A stretch of 64,000 nt of DNA from Phenylobacterium sp. Root700 (lineage in GTDB: Bacteria > Pseudomonadota > Alphaproteobacteria > Caulobacterales > Caulobacteraceae). Numbering within the stretch: the stretch's first letter is position 1; every line of letters starts with the position of its first letter. Below, in pieces: positions 24,475 through 32,356 of this stretch. Position numbers and translations under genes: made by a program. The stretch spans positions 357,584 to 421,583 of the forward strand of contig NZ_LMHT01000035.1 of NCBI RefSeq assembly GCF_001429025.1. Reading direction: 5' to 3'. The notes beneath the pieces are model-generated. The model was not told the origin of the DNA. It ran no database searches and was given only the letters and a program-made list of their open reading frames with translations.

Positions 24475-26745
24475 TTAGTAGTTGTACTTGAGGCGCAGCG
24501 TCACGCGGCGCGGGTCGTTGTAGTAGCCGACGCCGAACAGCGACGAGGTCACATAGTACTCGCTGGTGCAGTTGGCGCATTCCAGCGCCGCCGTCCAATG
24601 GCCGTCATTGGTGCGGAAGGCCACGCCCAGATTGACCATGGTCGAGGCCGGGGTCTTGGCGAACGGCACCGTCACTGGCGTCGTTCCGCCGAACGGGATC
24701 GCCGTCAGCAGGCCGCCGTCGTTGTAGCTGCTGCTCCAATAGGACTGCGAGTAGCTGAGCGACCCGTTGAAGTTCACCGCGCCGTCAAGCGACGGCACGT
24801 CCACCTTGTAGGTCGCGCCCAAGGTCGCCTGGACGTCGGGGAAGCGAACCGGGGTGTCACGCTCGGTGGTGCAGTTGATCGGTTCCGGATTGTTCGAGCA
24901 GGGGATGTTGCCCGCCGCGCCGCCGAAACGATCTGGCACGTTCACGTACTTGCGCTTGGCGGCCGAGGCCGTGGCGAAGACGTCGAAGTTGCTGTTGACC
25001 GAAGCTGACGCCTCCAGCTCCAGGCCCGTCGCACGCAGGTCGCCGGAATTGCGGGTCACGAAGCTCGTGCCGCCGGTGCCCGACAGCAACTGCAGGTCTT
25101 GGACCTCTTCGTGGTAGATCGTCGCGTTGACCCGCAGACGATTGTCCAGCCAGTCGGTGCGCGCGCCCAGTTCGTAGGACCAGGCCTTTTCAGGACCAAA
25201 GATGGTCACCGCATTGACGTTGGTGACGCGCGTATTCCAGCCGCCCGACTTGAAGCCGTTGGTCACCGAGGCGAAGACCATCTTGTCGTCGTCGATCTTG
25301 TAGGCCAGGGCGACCCGCGGCGTGAACCGGCTGATGCTCTGTTCCAGCGGGATGCCACGCGCGGCGACATTGGCCGAGGTCGGACGCAGGTTCGGCGCTG
25401 GCAGGGCCACGATCACGCCGGCCGGGTACGAACCCTTCGCGGCGTCGAAATAGGCCAGATCCTTCTTCTCGTGCGTGTAGCGACCACCGACCGTCAGGGT
25501 CAGGGCGTCGGTGACCTTCACGTCGCCCTGGGCGTAGATCGCCGCCGAGGTCGTGTTGTTGCGCATCACCCAGTCCGTCAGCAGACGGCCGAAGTAGTCA
25601 ATCTGCGAGGTCTTGTTGGTCTCGTCCATATAGAAGGCGCCGGCGACCCAGTTCACGCGGTCGGTTTCACCCACCAGCTTCACTTCCTGGGTGAACTGAT
25701 GGTTGGTGACCTTATCGACCATCGTATAGCCGCCACGCGGCGCGGCGGCGTTCAAGAAGTCGATCGCGAACGACTGATCGGTCGAGCGATAGCCGGTGAT
25801 GAAGTTCACCTTGGCCCAGCTCAGGTCGTATTCCAGGTTGGACGTCAGGCCGCCGGTCTGAACTCGGGCGCAGGAGCCCGTCGAGTTCTTCAGGAAGTTG
25901 TCGATGACGTTCTCGTCGCACTTGCCGACGCGCAGGCCGGTGCGGCTCTTGTACTTCGGATCGACCGGGCTGTAGCCCAGCGTGGTCTTGGCCTGATCGA
26001 TGTAGTCGAGCGAGATGTCCCAGCGGATGTTCTCGGTCGGAAGCAGGGTGACCGCGGCGCGAACGCCCTTGGCGTCCTCGCCGTTGATCTTCTCGTTGGT
26101 GGCGAGGCTGCGGCCAAAGCCGTCATCGTCAACCTTGAAGGCCGAGAACTTGGTCAGCACCGTATCGCTGATCGGAACGTCGACCGATCCACGGATCATG
26201 GTGTGGTTGAAGGTCCCGTACGAGCCTTCGACGAAGTAGCCGAACTCGCTGGACGGCTTGCGGGTGGTGATGGCGACCGCGCCGCCGGTGGTGTTGCGGC
26301 CAAACAGCGTGCCTTGCGGCCCGCGCATCACTTCAACGCCGGCGACGTCGAACAGCGACACCGCGTTGGCGCTTTGGCGCGCGAGGTAGATTTCATCGAC
26401 ATAGGTCGCGACCGGCACGTCGAACGAAGCGATTTGCTCAGTGGAGCCCAGGCCGCGGATGTAGAACATCAGCGCCGAGCCGGTGCCGGTGTTCAGACCG
26501 CCGGTGACGCTGGGCGTGAAGCGCGCCAGATCGGTGGTGTCGCGCAGCTGCACGGCCTCGATCATCTTGGGGCTGAACGCCGAGACGGCGAGCGGCACAT
26601 CCTGCAGATTTTCGGATTTCCGCTGGGCGGTGACGACGACTTCTTCGACTTGCGGCGCGGGCGCCTGGCTTTGAGCCAGGGCGGGCGACGCCGCGGCTAG
26701 GCTCAACAATGAGACGCTGAGATAAAGCTTGCTACGGACGACCAT
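24475..26745 (-). CDS. TonB-dependent receptor (outer membrane)
   Basis: A 756-residue outer-membrane receptor. MVVRSKLYLSVSLLSLAAASPALAQ is a clear signal peptide (1-25); VEEVVVTAQRKSENLQDVPLAVSAF is the TonB box and start of the plug (to about 160, including GLGSTEQIASFDVPVATYVDEIYLAR and DVAGVEVMRGPQGTLFGRNTTGGAV); the remainder is the 22-strand barrel ending RVTLRLKYNY with an aromatic last residue. I start at 26745, which has a GGGGAG site, not at the longer frame. Operator copy 6 lies 61 bases upstream, so it is probably induced with the catabolic genes and imports their substrate. Confidence 0.94.
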   Translation of the reverse strand: MVVRSKLYLSVSLLSLAAASPALAQSQAPAPQVEEVVVTAQRKSENLQDVPLAVSAFSPKMIEAVQLRDTTDLARFTPSVTGGLNTGTGSALMFYIRGLGSTEQIASFDVPVATYVDEIYLARQSANAVSLFDVAGVEVMRGPQGTLFGRNTTGGAVAITTRKPSSEFGYFVEGSYGTFNHTMIRGSVDVPISDTVLTKFSAFKVDDDGFGRSLATNEKINGEDAKGVRAAVTLLPTENIRWDISLDYIDQAKTTLGYSPVDPKYKSRTGLRVGKCDENVIDNFLKNSTGSCARVQTGGLTSNLEYDLSWAKVNFITGYRSTDQSFAIDFLNAAAPRGGYTMVDKVTNHQFTQEVKLVGETDRVNWVAGAFYMDETNKTSQIDYFGRLLTDWVMRNNTTSAAIYAQGDVKVTDALTLTVGGRYTHEKKDLAYFDAAKGSYPAGVIVALPAPNLRPTSANVAARGIPLEQSISRFTPRVALAYKIDDDKMVFASVTNGFKSGGWNTRVTNVNAVTIFGPEKAWSYELGARTDWLDNRLRVNATIYHEEVQDLQLLSGTGGTSFVTRNSGDLRATGLELEASASVNSNFDVFATASAAKRKYVNVPDRFGGAAGNIPCSNNPEPINCTTERDTPVRFPDVQATLGATYKVDVPSLDGAVNFNGSLSYSQSYWSSSYNDGGLLTAIPFGGTTPVTVPFAKTPASTMVNLGVAFRTNDGHWTAALECANCTSEYYVTSSLFGVGYYNDPRRVTLRLKYNY

Positions 26746-26805
26746 GAAACTCCCCGAATTATTGTGCGTCCAACTCATGTGGTCGCGACGATCTCCGACT
26801 TGAAC

Positions 26806-26829
26806 GATTGATATATGTTTATATCATTT
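26806..26829. promoter_or_regulatory. 24-bp operator repeat, copy 6 (TonB receptor/amidase intergenic)
   Basis: GATTGATATA-TGTT-TATATCATTT. The right arm is perfect and the left arm has two changes. It lies 61 bases from the receptor start and 152 bases from the divergent isochorismatase-family gene. Confidence 0.72.
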
Positions 26830-26980
26830 GCAAGCCTTCCCCTGCGGATGGGCGGCTTTAGATGACGAATTCGAGACGCTTGCGGTTTTCGCGCACAGGG
26901 CGCCCAAACCACCGGCAAGGCGAAAGTGACCGCGCGCGCCTGATCTGGCGGGCCCATGTCGGGGATAGATGGAGTTGAAA

Positions 26981-27676
26981 ATGGATGAGACGCTGCGGTT
27001 TGAACCGACCATGGTCCGCGAAAACAAGACTGCGCGAGAGCTCTATGAGGCGGTGAAGGCCAATCCGGCCCGGGCCCGCTTCGGCTTTGGCGAGAAGCTG
27101 GCGGTGGTCAATGTCGACTTCCAGCAGGGCTATACCCGGCCCGACCTGTTTCCGAAGACCGCCTATGTGACCGATCCCGACCAGATCACCTGGACCAACC
27201 GCATCTCGACGGCGGCCCGGGCCAAGGGCATGCCGGTGATCTGGAGCCATGTCGCCTACAAGGCCGACGCCGGGGACGCCGGCGTCTGGGGCACCCGCAC
27301 CGACACCCCCGACAGCCTGCAGAACATCAAGTACGAGAGCGAGCGCCACGCCTTCGATCCGCGGACGCAGATCGACCACGCCGTCGACTTGGTGTTCACC
27401 AAGCGGATGCCCTCGGCGTTCTTCGAGACCCAGCTGGCCAGCTACCTGGTCTGGCACAAGGTCGACACGGTGCTGGTCACCGGCGGCTCGACCTCGGGCT
27501 GCGTGCGCGCCACCGCCATCGACAGCCTCAGCCACGGCTATCGCACCATCGTCGCCGAGGAGTGCGTGGCCGACAAACACGAGAGCTATCACTACGCCAA
27601 CCTGACCGACCTCCAGCTCAAATACGCCGACGTCGTGAACGCCGCCGAAGTCCTGGCCTGGCTGGAAGCGCGCTGA
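26981..27676 (+). CDS. Isochorismatase-family cysteine hydrolase (amidase-like)
   Basis: A 231-residue protein with the full catalytic triad of cysteine-type amidohydrolases: Asp46 (VVNVDFQQGY), Lys141 (VFTKRMPSAFF) and Cys174 (GGSTSGCVRATA). The family includes N-carbamoylsarcosine amidohydrolase, nicotinamidase and maleamate amidase. I start at the ATG at 26981, six bases after GGAG; an ATG at 26969 is also possible. It is divergent from the TonB receptor and convergent with the hydratase/lyase operon. Hydrolysis of a maleamate-type half-amide to the diacid would connect the CE4-fold hydrolases to the LeuCD-like hydratase, but that is inference. Confidence 0.9.
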   Translation: MDETLRFEPTMVRENKTARELYEAVKANPARARFGFGEKLAVVNVDFQQGYTRPDLFPKTAYVTDPDQITWTNRISTAARAKGMPVIWSHVAYKADAGDAGVWGTRTDTPDSLQNIKYESERHAFDPRTQIDHAVDLVFTKRMPSAFFETQLASYLVWHKVDTVLVTGGSTSGCVRATAIDSLSHGYRTIVAEECVADKHESYHYANLTDLQLKYADVVNAAEVLAWLEAR

Positions 27677-27683
27677 AGATAGT

Positions 27684-27712
27684 CCGAGGCGCGGGCGAAA
27701 CCCGCGCCTCGG
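27684..27712. terminator. Terminator hairpin between convergent genes
   Basis: A perfect 12-bp stem CCGAGGCGCGGG / CCCGCGCCTCGG with a CGAAA loop, lying between the stops of the isochorismatase-family gene and the convergent deacetylase-family gene. No T-run. Confidence 0.65.
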
Positions 27713-27718
27713 CGCTCC

Positions 27719-28633
27719 CTACCCCTTGGCGGCGTCGGCGATCTCGGAGGCCGTCGCCGTCCAGGTCCGAGCGTCCCCTGCCAGCCCGGCGAGAATCCGC
27801 CGCAGGGCGTGGATCCGGAACGGTTGCCCTGTCACATAGGGCGTCAGGGTGAAGCCAAGTACGCGCCCGCCGAAGCGGTCGGCCTCGGAGTTCAGATAGT
27901 CGGCGGCCTCCAGAATCTGGCCCGCCCACTCATCCTCCGTCTGGCGGCGATCCAGCAGCAGGCTGCGGTCGTCCAGTTCATTGGACAGCGGCACGGCGGA
28001 AACCTCGCCAGCCTGCGTCCGCATCCGCACCGGGACCTCGTCCTGTTCCCAGTCCAGGCAAACATCGAAGCCAGCCTCGGCGATCAGATCCAAGGTGGCG
28101 AACGACTGCTGCCGCGCCGGACTCATCCAGACGCGTGGCTTGAGGCCAGCGGCGTCGAAACGCTGGCGGACCTCGGCGACCCAGGCCGCCTCGACATCCT
28201 GCTCCAGCCCGCCCCAATGGATGTGGTCGGTGGAGAGGCCATAGGCGGCGATCTCATGGCCGTCGGCGACGATCGCCTCGATCAGGGGCCGTAGCCGCTC
28301 GAGCTGATTGGCGTTGACCGGGAAGGTCGCCTTGAGGCCGGCGGTCTTCAGTTCCTTGAGGATGCGGAACACGCCGACCCGCAGGCCGTAGTCGCGGGTC
28401 GTGTAGTGGCGCAGGTCCGGATAGGGCGTGACCATGGCGCCCGGATGCTTGAACGGCTTGCCGGTCGGGTTGAGCATGTGATGCTCGATCGGCACGACGA
28501 TCATGGCCGCCAGCGTACGGCCCTGCGGCCAGGCGATCGGCGGGCGGGCGCCGCAGGTGCGCCAGTCATAGCGCTTCTGGTCCATGCCATAGGCGCGATG
28601 CGGATAGGTCAGGTAGGTCTCAGGCAACGACAT
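27719..28633 (-). CDS. CE4-fold (polysaccharide-deacetylase/PuuE-like) hydrolase, divergent metal site
   Basis: A 304-residue CE4-fold protein with PIEHHMLNP, RDYGLRVGVFRILKELKTAGLKATFPVN and GHEIAAYGLSTDHIHWGG. The last motif usually reads GHEIxxHG, so the first metal His is replaced by Tyr here, though HIHW follows; a different metal set or altered activity is possible. No signal peptide. The ATG at 28633 lies 14 bases inside the end of the upstream CE4-fold gene, so the two are coupled. Together with the 6912-7799 gene these are three paralogues under one operator type, perhaps acting on different cyclic amide/imide intermediates. Confidence 0.8.
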   Translation of the reverse strand: MSLPETYLTYPHRAYGMDQKRYDWRTCGARPPIAWPQGRTLAAMIVVPIEHHMLNPTGKPFKHPGAMVTPYPDLRHYTTRDYGLRVGVFRILKELKTAGLKATFPVNANQLERLRPLIEAIVADGHEIAAYGLSTDHIHWGGLEQDVEAAWVAEVRQRFDAAGLKPRVWMSPARQQSFATLDLIAEAGFDVCLDWEQDEVPVRMRTQAGEVSAVPLSNELDDRSLLLDRRQTEDEWAGQILEAADYLNSEADRFGGRVLGFTLTPYVTGQPFRIHALRRILAGLAGDARTWTATASEIADAAKG

Positions 28634-29567
28634 TGGCGAACCCCTTTCCACCGGTCGCCAGTCCACGGCGCGCGACGTCGCCCACGGCCTGGTCCCAGTA
28701 GTGCTCTCGGTAGTGCCCGGCGATCTCGGCCGCCGTGGTGATCCAGATGTCGTCGGCGTGGCTGGAGATGTGCTTCAGGGCTTCCTCGAAAGCCCGCAGC
28801 CGGTGCGGCTGGCTGACCAGATAGGCGTGCAGCGGGATGCACATCACCGTGCCGCTGGCCTCGGCCTCCTCGAGAAGTTGGTCGAAGTGGCGCTTGAGGA
28901 CGTCGGCGTAACGCCAGGGGCTCATGGCCTGGGCGCCGTAGGTGATGACGTCGTTGACCTCGAGCGAATAGGGCATCGACAGCAGCTTGCCCGAGGCGGT
29001 TTTCAGCGGCTGCGGCTGGTCGTCCTGGAACAGGTCGCAGGTGTACCAGAAATCGTACTCGGCGATCAGGTCGAAGGTCCGCTCGGTGTGGGTCAGCGCC
29101 GGGGCCAGATAGCCGCGGATGCGCTGGCCGGTGGCGGCCTGGACGGTGCGGATCGAGTCCTCGATCACCGCCCGCTCCTGAGCCTCGTCCATGCCGTAGC
29201 TGTAGCGGGTGTTGTAGATCCCGTGACTGAAGAACTCCCAGTTCCGCGCCACGCAGGCTTCGATGATCTCGGGGTGGTGGTCGATCAGGCCGACCGACAG
29301 CGAGATCGAGCCCCGCATCCCGTACTTGTCCATCAGCTCCATCAGCCGCCAATGGCCGACCCGGTTGCCCCAGTCGCGCTGCGAATAACCGACCACGTCC
29401 GGGGTCGGCTTGGGCCAGCCCGGCCGCTGCGGGTTCACCGGCGGGTCGTACTCGTAGAACTCGATGTTCGGGGCGATCCAGAAGGCCAGCTTCTTGCCGC
29501 CCGGCCACACCACCTTGGGCCGGTCCCGATAGGGCCAGTAGTCGTACAGGTTGGGGTCGGAATGCAC
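28620..29567 (-). CDS. CE4-fold (polysaccharide-deacetylase/PuuE-like) hydrolase
   Basis: A 315-residue CE4-fold protein. LAFWIAPNIEFYEYD, SQRDWGNRVGHWRLMELMDKYGMRGSISLS and NWEFFSHGIYNTRYSYGMDEAQER are the PuuE-type motifs, with the first metal His (SHG) kept; a later MCIPLHAYLVSQPHRLRAFEEAL segment supplies the C-terminal His. No signal peptide, so it is not a cell-wall deacetylase. The GTG at 29567 is chosen because AAGGAA sits eight bases before it and just after the lyase stop; the longer frame runs into the lyase gene. It is the penultimate gene of the LeuCD-like operon. Confidence 0.82.
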   Translation of the reverse strand: MHSDPNLYDYWPYRDRPKVVWPGGKKLAFWIAPNIEFYEYDPPVNPQRPGWPKPTPDVVGYSQRDWGNRVGHWRLMELMDKYGMRGSISLSVGLIDHHPEIIEACVARNWEFFSHGIYNTRYSYGMDEAQERAVIEDSIRTVQAATGQRIRGYLAPALTHTERTFDLIAEYDFWYTCDLFQDDQPQPLKTASGKLLSMPYSLEVNDVITYGAQAMSPWRYADVLKRHFDQLLEEAEASGTVMCIPLHAYLVSQPHRLRAFEEALKHISSHADDIWITTAAEIAGHYREHYWDQAVGDVARRGLATGGKGFANVVA

Positions 29568-29577
29568 GCGTAGTTCC

Positions 29578-30462
29578 TTACTCTGCAGGCTCGTTCGCGG
29601 CGGGGTCGTACTGCGCCCCGTGCGCGATGATTTCATCCAGCCCGATCCGGGCGTTGACCCCGGCCAGATCGATCATCCGATCGGCGAAGGGCTTGGTGGC
29701 GCCGTGCGTCTTTAAGGACGCCAGGAACTCCTCGACCACCGGGATCACCGCCCGGACGATGGCGCCGGGCGAGATCACCAGCTGGAAACCGAGCTCGCTC
29801 AACTCATCGAGGTTGAACATCGGGGTCCGCCCTCCCTCGACCATGTTGGCGATCAGCGGCGCGCGGCCGCCGACCGCCTTGACCACCGTCTGCATCTCCT
29901 GCCGGGTGCGCGGCGCCTCGACGAACAGCACGTCGGCGCCGGCTTCGAGGTAGGCGGACGCCCGGTCCAGCGCCGCGTCCATGCCCTCGACGGCGATGGC
30001 GTCGGTCCGGGCGATGATCAGGGTGTCGGTGCTACGCCGGCCGTCGGCGGCGGCCTTCACCTTGCCGATCATCTCGGCCATCGGAACGATGCTCTTGCCG
30101 GCCAAATGCCCGCAACGCTTGGGGAACGACTGGTCCTCGATCTGCACAGCGGTTGCGCCGCGCTGCTCCAGCACCCGCACCGTGCGCTGAACGTTCAGGG
30201 CGTTGCCATAGCCGGTGTCAGCGTCGACGATCAGCGGCAGGCTGGTGCGCTCGCGCATCCGCCCCACCACGTCGGCGACCTGATCGAACGCCACCAGTCC
30301 GATATCGGGCCGGCCAAGCTGGGTGTAGGCGATCGCCGCCCCCGAGACATAGATCGCCTCAAACCCCGCCTGCTCGATCAGCAAGGCCGTCAGCGCGTCG
30401 TAGGCGCCGGGCGCCAGAACCGCCGGCGCCCGCGCGAGACGCTGCTTGAAACTCTCGGTCAT
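29578..30462 (-). CDS. Isocitrate lyase/PEP mutase superfamily lyase (2-methylisocitrate or dimethylmalate lyase-like)
   Basis: A 294-residue TIM-barrel lyase. AYDALTALLIEQAGFEAIYVSGAAIA, LPLIVDADTGYGNALN (metal Asp), VQIEDQSFPKRCGHLAGK and IARTDAIAVEGMDAALDRA are diagnostic; Cys117 lies in the KRCGH loop of methylisocitrate lyase and 2,3-dimethylmalate lyase. Such enzymes split C-C bonds of hydroxydiacids to a 2-oxoacid plus an acid such as succinate or propionate. It is coupled by an ATGA overlap to the LeuD-like subunit gene, so it very probably cleaves the malate-type product of that hydratase. Confidence 0.9.
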   Translation of the reverse strand: MTESFKQRLARAPAVLAPGAYDALTALLIEQAGFEAIYVSGAAIAYTQLGRPDIGLVAFDQVADVVGRMRERTSLPLIVDADTGYGNALNVQRTVRVLEQRGATAVQIEDQSFPKRCGHLAGKSIVPMAEMIGKVKAAADGRRSTDTLIIARTDAIAVEGMDAALDRASAYLEAGADVLFVEAPRTRQEMQTVVKAVGGRAPLIANMVEGGRTPMFNLDELSELGFQLVISPGAIVRAVIPVVEEFLASLKTHGATKPFADRMIDLAGVNARIGLDEIIAHGAQYDPAANEPAE

Positions 30463-30959
30463 TCAGGAACTCCAGCGCCGCGTATCGACAACCGGCGCTT
30501 CAAATGCGGCATGAGCCCACCGTCGCGGATCATCGCCATGAGGTGGGACGGGATGGGCGCGACGTCGTAGCCGCGCGCCTGGGTCAGGTTCTCGACACGG
30601 CCCGCCTCCGGGTCGATCGACAATTCGTCGCCCGCCTCGATCTCGCAGGCGAGCGGCAGGATGATCGCCGGCAGGCCGAGATTGATGGCGTTGCGGTAGA
30701 AGATCCGCGCGAATGAGACCGCCAGCACCGCGCTGACGCCCAGCAGCTTGAGCGAGACCGCCGCCTGCTCGCGCGACGAGCCCAGGCCGAAGTTTCGCCC
30801 CGCGACCACCACGTCGCCGCGGCGAACGACCGCGGCGAAGGACGGGTCGATCGCCTCAAGGCAGTGGCGTGCCAATTCCTCGGGCGGCAGCTTCATGGCG
30901 TAGCCGGGCGCGAGCAGATCGGTGTCGATGTTGTCGCCGAACAGGAACGCCCGCCCCAT
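30459..30959 (-). CDS. LeuD/aconitase swivel-domain subunit (hydratase small subunit)
   Basis: A 166-residue swivel-domain protein. GRAFLFGDNIDTDLLAPGYAM and GRNFGLGSSREQAAVSLKLLGV (Ser61, Ser62, Arg63 substrate-binding loop), then FARIFYRNAINLGLPAI, are typical of LeuD, homoaconitase and the small subunit of dimethylmaleate/maleate hydratases. It is the partner of the next gene upstream (TGATG overlap) and precedes the lyase. With no other leucine-biosynthesis gene present, a role in hydrating a substituted maleate is more likely than isopropylmalate isomerisation. Confidence 0.9.
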   Translation of the reverse strand: MGRAFLFGDNIDTDLLAPGYAMKLPPEELARHCLEAIDPSFAAVVRRGDVVVAGRNFGLGSSREQAAVSLKLLGVSAVLAVSFARIFYRNAINLGLPAIILPLACEIEAGDELSIDPEAGRVENLTQARGYDVAPIPSHLMAMIRDGGLMPHLKRRLSIRGAGVPE

Positions 30960-32245
30960 CAGCCGGCCTCTGACAGCAAGCGGCGCGGGTCGATGATGGA
31001 GCCCGCGACCGCGGCGGCGGCGACCGAATAGGGCGAGCCCAGATAGACGCTAGCGCCGGCATGCCCCATGCGCCCCTGGAAATTGCGGTTGGTCGAGGAG
31101 ATGCAGACGTCGCCGTCGGCCAGCAGTCCCGCGCCCATCCCGGCGCAGGCGCCGCATCCTGAGGGCAACAGGGTGGCGCCGGCCGCCATCAAGATCGCCA
31201 GAGTGCCGTCCCCAGCGGCGGCTTCCGTAGTCTTCGATGAGGCCGGCGCGATCAACAGGCGAACACCCGGCGCGATCTTGCGTCCGTGAAGCACCTCGGC
31301 CGCCATGTGCAGGTCGCTCAGTTTCGCCCCGACACAGGCCCCGATATAGGCCTGCTCGATCCGCACGCCGTCGAAGCTGGCGGCCGGGCTGGTGTTGTCG
31401 GGGGAATGCGGAGCGGCGATCTGCGGCTCCAGGGCCGTGGCGTCGAACCGGTGAACCGCGCAATATTTCGCGTCGGGATCGGATGCGACGGCGCGAGCCG
31501 CGGCCTCGTCGATCACCGGCGCGCCGCGCTCGGCCAGATAGGCGAAGGTCACGTCGTCGGGCGCGATCACCCCGGTGTCCGCGCCTAGTTCAGCGGCCAT
31601 ATTGCAGAGCACCATCCGCTCGGCCATCGACATCGACGCCACCGTGTCGCCGCCGTACTCGATCGCGCGGAAGGCGTTGTCGAGGCCAAGCTCCCGGCAC
31701 AGGAACAGCATCACGTCCTTGGCGGTGACGCCGCGCATGAAGGCGCCCGACCACTCGACCCGGATCGTCTCGGGCACCGAGAGCCAGGTCTCGCCAGTGG
31801 CGATGATCGCCGCCATGTCGGTCGCGCCATAGCCCGCCGCATAGGCGCCGAACGCCCCGGCCATCGGCGTATGGCTATCGCCGCCGGCGATGAAGGCGCC
31901 TGGCCGGATCAGGCCGTGCTCGGGCAGGACGAGATGGCAGATGCCGGCCATGTCGAAGAAGTTGGCGACCCCATGCTCGCGGGCGAACTCGCGGGTGAGC
32001 TTGAGGATCTCGGCCGACTCAGCGTCGACCGCCGGCGCATAGTGGTCCGAGACGATGGCGACCTTGGCCGGGTCCCAAACGCCGGCGCCAAGCTCGGCCA
32101 GCATCGGCTTCCAGCGACGTGGCCCCGAGGAGTCGTGAGCGAAGGCCAGGTCGACGCGCGCGGTCACGATGTCGCCAGCGCGAACCGACGTCTTGCCGGT
32201 CGCCCTTGCGATCACCTTTTCGACCAGCGTGGCTCGCCGCCGCAT
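30959..32245 (-). CDS. LeuC/aconitase-family Fe-S hydratase large subunit
   Basis: A 428-residue [4Fe-4S] dehydratase subunit. VSDHYAPAVDAESAEI, GGDSHTPMAGAFGAYAAGYGATDMAAI, and three cluster cysteines at Cys304 (IGACVGAK), Cys364 and Cys367 (GCGACAGMG) give the conserved spacing. It is shorter than mitochondrial-type aconitase because the swivel domain is a separate gene, as in LeuCD and dimethylmaleate hydratase. It should add water across a cis double bond of a diacid. It opens a five-gene operon (LeuC-like, LeuD-like, lyase, two CE4-fold hydrolases) with operator copy 7 lying 54 bases upstream. Confidence 0.92.
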   Translation of the reverse strand: MRRRATLVEKVIARATGKTSVRAGDIVTARVDLAFAHDSSGPRRWKPMLAELGAGVWDPAKVAIVSDHYAPAVDAESAEILKLTREFAREHGVANFFDMAGICHLVLPEHGLIRPGAFIAGGDSHTPMAGAFGAYAAGYGATDMAAIIATGETWLSVPETIRVEWSGAFMRGVTAKDVMLFLCRELGLDNAFRAIEYGGDTVASMSMAERMVLCNMAAELGADTGVIAPDDVTFAYLAERGAPVIDEAAARAVASDPDAKYCAVHRFDATALEPQIAAPHSPDNTSPAASFDGVRIEQAYIGACVGAKLSDLHMAAEVLHGRKIAPGVRLLIAPASSKTTEAAAGDGTLAILMAAGATLLPSGCGACAGMGAGLLADGDVCISSTNRNFQGRMGHAGASVYLGSPYSVAAAAVAGSIIDPRRLLSEAG

Positions 32246-32298
32246 GACACCGCCTTCGAGAGTTCCGTCCCGGGGATCTCTTGAGCGCCGTTCGCGCC

Positions 32299-32322
32299 AA
32301 AAGATATAATCTTATATCATTT
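32299..32322. promoter_or_regulatory. 24-bp operator repeat, copy 7 (LeuC-like operon promoter)
   Basis: AAAAGATATA-ATCT-TATATCATTT, one change from the perfect dyad. It lies 54 bases before the LeuC-like start codon and is the rightmost copy seen in the window. Confidence 0.75.
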
Positions 32323-32356
32323 TATAATACGCTGGAGCGCAAGCGCCAGAGGCGCC

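Noticed and set aside
25099-26700. A 533-residue plus-strand open frame over the TonB receptor gene
   Set aside because: It is antisense to a receptor with signal peptide, TonB box and aromatic C-terminus; the low-complexity translation is a composition shadow.
30459-32245. Leucine-biosynthesis isopropylmalate isomerase (leuCD)
   Set aside because: No leuA or leuB is nearby, the operon continues with a lyase and CE4-fold hydrolases, and it shares the catabolic operator.
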